A stretch of DNA of 10,387 bases. It comes from Candidatus Hodarchaeota archaeon (GTDB taxonomy: Archaea; Asgardarchaeota; Heimdallarchaeia; Hodarchaeales; Hodarchaeaceae). Below the pieces are notes generated by a model. The model saw nothing but the letters and a program-made list of their open reading frames with translations. It made no database searches and was not told the DNA's origin. The stretch covers positions 1 to 10,387 of the forward strand of contig JAEOSR010000106.1 of assembly GCA_016840285.1 (NCBI GenBank), in the 5' to 3' direction. Shown here one piece after another: positions 6,650-10,387 of the stretch (position 1 is its first letter; each line of letters starts with the position of its first letter). The position numbers and the translations under genes are program-made.

Positions 6650-8593
6650 TCATTTCTTTTGTCGTTTGGAAATGAGAAGAGTGATGGCTAAGGTTGACAT
6701 TACCAACAAGAATCCTGGGATTGGAATACTGCTACTAGAACCTGAGCTTTCACTAGTAGATTGGGGAGAACTAGACTGTTCAACTGTAAAAAGATCAGAG
6801 AAAGCACAACCACTATGAGTAGTGTTGAAAAAATAATACCTAATCCGATAAGAATGATTATTCTCAAAAAGACTTGATATATCAATAGATTCTGACATCC
6901 AGGAATTATCTTCAGAATTAAAAGTCAGGTTACCACTTATTCCTGTAGAATTTCCTAAATCTGTCAAAATCGTATAAGTGGCTCCATCGGCTTCTTGCCA
7001 GTAATGTCTATTCTGGTCATATGCCTCTACATCAGAAATTCTAATATAGGGACCTTTAGTTGAGAACGATAACTCTCCTGGAGAGATAACTATACCCATA
7101 GGATTAATCATAAACCAATACTCTTGTGCTGGTGCGGGATCTTCATCATTGTGGTCGTTTTTGCCAATTGGGGTATAAGAACTTATTGTTATGACGATTT
7201 CGTCCGCAGAAATATCATAGGATTCTATTGAGAAGTTCCCAAAATTTTCAGTAGAGATTTCAACAGGAATCACTGCTGTTTCATAGGGTGGTGTTGTATT
7301 GTTAGTCATAATGGCTGTAACCATGAAGTTAGAGGTGAGATCACCTTGAAATTCTAAGATAAAAGGTTGTGCCATCCGTGAAGTGAACCTTAAGTAATCT
7401 GTGCCCCAATATGGAACAGAATTCTCGGTTCGGGGAAGACTTGATGCGAAATAAGAATCTTCAACGGACATAGAGATGGAAGTGTTGTAATATCCGTATG
7501 TTCCGTTAGCAAATGAAGTATCATCCAGAAAGTTAGCTATGGTCCAGTTTCGAAATACTTCCTTGAATTCTACAAGATATCCTTCATTCTCAAGAGCTCG
7601 TTCAACACTCCGTACACCATCTTCAGAGCGTGCTACAATATTCTGAATAATAGTAGAACCACCGTAATGCTCTGCAAGGTACAGGAAAAAGGCATAAGCA
7701 GCCCCATAATTAGCCATTACTAAGCTTTCACTATCATAATAATCCCAATACGTCAATGATACATCTGGATGCGAACTAAATCGCGATTTGTACGAACTAC
7801 TACCACTAAAAGGGTCTCTGCCTATGAGATATTCAGCAAACATGGATGCACCCTCATCCAACCAGATGTCTTCATCATCATCATGACCAAAGTGGATCAT
7901 ATGCTGGAATTCATGAGCTAAAGTTTCAAAATCACCATCTACTAAGTGAGATAAGCCTTGGTTACCATCAATGCACAGGATTTCCGCCTCATTACTATCT
8001 TCATATTGAGATTTCGGATATTGGTTAAGAGGATAGAAAAAGCCTGCAACATACTGACCTCCTCCTAAACCGTCTATGATGTCAAAGACTAAAATAATCA
8101 CTCGGTCATTATCATCTATATCTGGAGGAGAGCCATAAAATTCATAGAGCGTGGGATAAATGACAGTTTCAAATGTGTGATTCATGTCTAAGAAAGTAGG
8201 ATTGAGATCAGTGGATAGATCTGAATAAATCAAACAATACTGGCCAACTGCTCTTAATGTGGCATTAATTTGATAGTGTTCTATAGGATCAAAAGTTGAA
8301 ACATCCGGAACTTGGAAAACCTTCCATTCTTCAAACTCCTGATCTTGAATATTTTGTTGAATTGGTGAAGGGCTGACTTGATCGAGGAATTCCATATTCT
8401 TCACAGTATGTTCAGATTGAATAGTAGTTTGTTTGTTAGTTTTCAAATTATTCTGCAAAGAATTCTGATGGGTCGGAGGGAGAAGTTGAGAATAAGTAGT
8501 ATTACTCTTAATTGACATAAAAAATAACATTGCCCATCCTGTCGTGACCATTATCAATAATAGAGCATATGAAACAATCTTTGAATAGTACAA
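6650..8593 (-). CDS. Secreted, membrane-anchored zinc metalloprotease (M30-like)
   Basis: This 647-residue gluzincin-like peptidase acts outside the cell. A signal or anchor helix covers about 8-27. A DIDDND turn (158-163) followed by VIILVFDIIDG and YVAGFFYP resembles the hyicolysin-type M30 family, as does the active site H227-E-F-Q-H231 with a downstream WLDEG whose E247 would be the third zinc ligand. The rest (about 380-600) looks beta-rich. There are about 13 N-x-S/T sequons, suiting an N-glycosylated surface protein. The C-terminus has a serine-rich linker, P626-G-F, a hydrophobic helix and a basic KRQKK tail, the layout of archaeal PGF-type anchors. The start is TTG at 8593: GGTGAT lies 8 bases upstream and a TGA in frame closes the way further up. 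It is convergent with the methylase gene, 16 bases apart. An immune-inhibitor-A-type (M6) relationship is the main alternative. Confidence 0.85.
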   Translation of the reverse strand: MYYSKIVSYALLLIMVTTGWAMLFFMSIKSNTTYSQLLPPTHQNSLQNNLKTNKQTTIQSEHTVKNMEFLDQVSPSPIQQNIQDQEFEEWKVFQVPDVSTFDPIEHYQINATLRAVGQYCLIYSDLSTDLNPTFLDMNHTFETVIYPTLYEFYGSPPDIDDNDRVIILVFDIIDGLGGGQYVAGFFYPLNQYPKSQYEDSNEAEILCIDGNQGLSHLVDGDFETLAHEFQHMIHFGHDDDEDIWLDEGASMFAEYLIGRDPFSGSSSYKSRFSSHPDVSLTYWDYYDSESLVMANYGAAYAFFLYLAEHYGGSTIIQNIVARSEDGVRSVERALENEGYLVEFKEVFRNWTIANFLDDTSFANGTYGYYNTSISMSVEDSYFASSLPRTENSVPYWGTDYLRFTSRMAQPFILEFQGDLTSNFMVTAIMTNNTTPPYETAVIPVEISTENFGNFSIESYDISADEIVITISSYTPIGKNDHNDEDPAPAQEYWFMINPMGIVISPGELSFSTKGPYIRISDVEAYDQNRHYWQEADGATYTILTDLGNSTGISGNLTFNSEDNSWMSESIDISSLFENNHSYRIRYYFFNTTHSGCAFSDLFTVEQSSSPQSTSESSGSSSSIPIPGFLLVMSTLAITLLISKRQKK

Positions 8594-8601
8594 GAGTTTT
8601 A

Positions 8602-8607
8602 ATCACC
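8602..8607 (-). promoter_or_regulatory. Ribosome binding site supporting a TTG start
   Basis: GGTGAT on the minus strand is perfectly complementary to the conserved 3' end of 16S rRNA and lies 8 bases before the TTG at 8593. An overlapping ATG (8611-8609) opens another, short frame instead, so the site decides for TTG. Confidence 0.6.
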
Positions 8608-8650
8608 ATTGATGCGTGAACTTTAGGTATTTTCTCTAAATTCTGTTTTT

Positions 8651-8659
8651 AATTATATC
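8651..8659 (-). promoter_or_regulatory. Possible TATA box of the metalloprotease gene
   Basis: The minus strand reads GATATAATT here, about 57 bases before the TTG start, in the 182-base gap after the ABC ATPase gene. Initiation near 8630 would leave a leader of about 36 bases that includes the GGTGAT site. The match is weak and the region is AT-rich. Confidence 0.28.
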
Positions 8660-8775
8660 CTAATGTGCCTATTCAAATTGATATCGAAATAGAAGGTTAA
8701 GAATTATGTGAATAAAATCATGTTTTCCGAGGTTCTTAGAGTTATTTCATATGTTTAAATGGCTAGAAACGGTTG

Positions 8776-9474
8776 TTATATATACGAATCCGAGATGATA
8801 TACCCATCCTCCATTTTAATTAAACGCATACCTGCTTTTAACATCTCCTCGTCATGTGTTACGCAAACAATTGTTTTCTTGTGTTTTTGATTGAGGGATC
8901 TTAGCAGTGACATGATTTCACTTCCTATCGCTGAATCCAGATCTCCTGTGGGTTCATCTGCTAGAATTACCTCGGGATCGTTGGCTAAAGATCGAGCGAT
9001 TCCTATTCGTTGTTTTTCTCCACCTGAAAGCTCGTGGGGTTGATGATGCTTTCGATTCTCTAGATCTACCAATCGTAATAGTTCTAATGCACGAGGTTCA
9101 CGGAGTTCTCGCTTGATTCCGCTAATTAACATGGGTAGTTCAACGTTTTCGAGTGCATTGAGGACAGGATGGAGATTAAAGAATTGAAACACAAAACCTA
9201 GCTTATGACGTCGAAGGTAACATAACTCACGATCACTAAGCGTTGCTAATTCTTCTTGATTTATTCGCACTGACCCAGCAGCAGGTTGTTCAAGGCCTGC
9301 CATCACATTTATAAGAGTAGATTTACCACTTCCAGAAGGGCCCATCACCATGATAAATTCTTCTTCAAAAATGGACAAGTTAATATTGTTAAGCGCATCA
9401 ATGGTGTGTCCTCCAAGAGTATACCTCTGATTCACGTTTTCTAGTTCAATAAGTGGTAATTTCTCTTTAGTCAC
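8776..9474 (-). CDS. ABC transporter ATPase, LolD/MacB type
   Basis: This ATP-binding subunit of 232 residues probably powers FtsX/MacB-like permeases. It has Walker A G45-P-S-G-S-G-K-S-T53, the Q-loop glutamine Q97 in FQFFNLHP, the signature LSGGEKQR (149-156), Walker B VILADE (169-174) with catalytic E174, the D-loop and the switch H207 in VTHD. All are intact, and length and the DEPTGDLD pattern fit the LolD group. The start is the GTG at 9474, because GAGGTGAT lies just 7 bases upstream; a longer frame up to 9528 would add 18 residues that fit no family. It overlaps the end of the preceding ATPase gene by 8 bases, so the two are cotranscribed and may form a heterodimer. No permease is in the window, so the cargo (lipid, lipoprotein, peptide) cannot be told. 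Confidence 0.93.
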   Translation of the reverse strand: MTKEKLPLIELENVNQRYTLGGHTIDALNNINLSIFEEEFIMVMGPSGSGKSTLINVMAGLEQPAAGSVRINQEELATLSDRELCYLRRHKLGFVFQFFNLHPVLNALENVELPMLISGIKRELREPRALELLRLVDLENRKHHQPHELSGGEKQRIGIARSLANDPEVILADEPTGDLDSAIGSEIMSLLRSLNQKHKKTIVCVTHDEEMLKAGMRLIKMEDGYIISDSYI

Positions 9475-10342
9475 TTTGAATATCACCTCTGACGGGGATG
9501 ATTGTAGCAAGCCCGTCCCGTATTTCAATCTGAATATGGTTTTTTATTCCTGCTTGACGACGGATTTCGTCTGGAAGGCGTAAATTGCCATGGTCATCAA
9601 CGTATATCACTTCTTCGCGAGCAGACATCGATTTTGTTGGATCAATTGCTCGGTGTAACCCCACTATTCTTCCATCAAGAATTCGCATTGCTTTTTTTGT
9701 CATGTTAGCAAATCTTCGATCATGGGTGACCACAATGAATGTTTTTCCTAAACTTTTATTTAGAAACTTAAAATAATCAATGATTTTAAGCGTCGTTACA
9801 CTATCTAACTCACCAGTTGGTTCATCTGCGAGTACAATATCTGGATCATTTGCTAACGAAACTGCAATCCCTGCACGTTGTGCTTCTCCTCCAGATAATT
9901 GATGTGGTTTATGATTAGTACGTCGTTCTAAACCTACGTCTTCTAATAATTGACGTGCTCGTTGTTTCTGTTCGCTATAGCTCCATAAGCCAGACAGTTT
10001 CATTGGGAGCATTACATTTTTTAACGCAGTCAGGTTCCAGATTAAATTTCGTTCTGGTAATTGGTACAAGAAACCAACTCGTTGACGTCTATACTGAGTC
10101 AATTGCTTTGTTGTCATCTTTGTAATGATATTTTCTCCCAAAATGATTTCCCCTGAAGATGGGCGGTCAATTCCCCCAATTAGATTAACCAAAGTACTTT
10201 TCCCTGAACCACTGGGTCCAATGATAGCGATTAGATCTCCCTCATTAGCTGTGAGTTCGATTCCCCGTAAGGCAGGGACTTGAATTTTGCTTTGTTCCTC
10301 AACGTACAATTTTATTAGGTCTTGACACTCTAAAAACGCCAT
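9467..10342 (-). CDS. ABC transporter ATPase fused to an AbrB-like domain
   Basis: This 291-residue protein has two parts. Residues 1-230 are a LolD/MacB-type ATPase with Walker A G42-P-S-G-S-G-K-S-T50, Q94 in LYQLPERNL, signature LSGGEAQR (149-156), Walker B IVLADE (169-174), E174 and H207 in VTHD, all intact. The YQxxxRNL stretch after the Q-loop differs from the usual FNLxP and resembles a subgroup I recall from Chloroflexi and Actinobacteria. Residues 244-284 follow the AbrB/MazE swapped-hairpin pattern: VDDHGNLRLPDEIRRQAGI, then IQIEIRDGLATI. Such a domain usually dimerises and may bind DNA; here it more likely dimerises or regulates the pump. The ATG at 10342 has AGGTGG 9 bases upstream. 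The stop overlaps the next ATPase gene by 8 bases, and four bases separate it from a probable upstream gene. Cargo unknown. Confidence 0.92.
   Translation of the reverse strand: MAFLECQDLIKLYVEEQSKIQVPALRGIELTANEGDLIAIIGPSGSGKSTLVNLIGGIDRPSSGEIILGENIITKMTTKQLTQYRRQRVGFLYQLPERNLIWNLTALKNVMLPMKLSGLWSYSEQKQRARQLLEDVGLERRTNHKPHQLSGGEAQRAGIAVSLANDPDIVLADEPTGELDSVTTLKIIDYFKFLNKSLGKTFIVVTHDRRFANMTKKAMRILDGRIVGLHRAIDPTKSMSAREEVIYVDDHGNLRLPDEIRRQAGIKNHIQIEIRDGLATIIPVRGDIQSD
9482..9489 (-). promoter_or_regulatory. Strong ribosome binding site fixing the GTG start at 9474
   Basis: GAGGTGAT on the minus strand is an eight-base perfect anti-16S match, 7 bases before the GTG. It lies inside the last codons of the preceding ATPase gene. 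Confidence 0.7.
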
Positions 10343-10346
10343 AAAG

Positions 10347-10387
10347 TCATTCCACCTTTAAAACCCGACTGATATCTTTTCGTGTGG
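10347..10387 (-). CDS. Probable 3' end of an upstream gene, cut by the window edge
   Basis: A minus-strand frame of 12 codons enters from the right edge and ends with TGA at 10347-10349, four bases before the ATPase start. The residues (TRKDISRVLKVE) are too few to assign. Its frame contains the ATPase ribosome site, as expected in an operon. Given the ATPases downstream, a permease or accessory subunit would be a natural guess, but the open stretch is short enough to be chance. Confidence 0.35.
   Translation of the reverse strand, partial: TRKDISRVLKVE
10352..10357 (-). promoter_or_regulatory. Ribosome binding site of the AbrB-fused ATPase gene
   Basis: AGGTGG on the minus strand ends 9 bases before the ATG at 10342. 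It lies within the probable last codons of the upstream gene, as in a tightly packed operon. Confidence 0.55.

Noticed and set aside
7846..8028. Histidine-rich plus-strand frame opposite the protease active site
   Set aside because: The His run (HPHPTRCLHHHH) merely mirrors the Asp/Glu-rich codons (GHDDDEDIWLDEG) of the protease on the other strand.
9475..9528. 18-residue N-terminal extension of the second ATPase
   Set aside because: The strong GAGGTGAT site lies inside this stretch and points to the GTG at 9474, and the extension has no counterpart in the ATPase family.
1..10387. CRISPR array, tRNA, rRNA or insertion sequence
   Set aside because: No regularly spaced repeats, cloverleaf arms, rRNA-like conserved stretches, transposase motifs or paired terminal repeats were seen on either strand.

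Overview
This AT-rich window looks archaeal, and an Asgard (Heimdall-like) lineage is my best guess. The signs are an archaeal-type ATP-dependent DNA ligase of 559 residues, TATA-box-like promoters, GGTGAT/GAGGTGAT Shine-Dalgarno sites, a B-box-like zinc protein with a membrane anchor, and a large sequon-rich secreted protease ending in a PGF-type membrane anchor. The phylum is an inference from gene content and style; no marker gene here fixes it.

Layout. Positions 1-365 hold no gene I can support. A lone orphan gene (380-952, +) follows, probably closed by a hairpin plus T-tract (961-993). A TATA box near 1105 then serves a radical SAM protein with an N-terminal B12-binding-like fold (1167-2432, +). 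A second promoter-like element (2479-2493) precedes a compact plus-strand set of four genes: a two-helix membrane protein (2546-2848), DNA ligase I (2888-4567), a membrane-anchored B-box-like zinc protein (4564-4884) and a tandem two-domain DNA methylase-like protein (4918-6633). Short gaps and one overlap suggest one transcript. Convergent to it, on the minus strand, lie a secreted zinc metalloprotease (6650-8593) and, upstream of that gene, two overlapping LolD/MacB-type ABC ATPases (8776-9474 and 9467-10342). A probable scrap of a further upstream gene reaches the window edge.

How the genes may work together. The ligase seals nicks and carries a possible PCNA-binding motif at the same place as in known archaeal ligases. 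Its coupling with a zinc protein and a methylase suggests a DNA maintenance or modification unit, but only gene order supports this. The two ATPases probably power FtsX/MacB-like permeases encoded outside the window; one of them has a C-terminal AbrB-like beta domain. The protease has its own leader and may be expressed separately.

The best candidates for something new are the duplicated methylase with an eroded first active site and a suspicious N-terminal frame, its operon with ligase and the zinc membrane protein, and the ATPase-AbrB fusion. I found no CRISPR array, tRNA, rRNA or insertion sequence.
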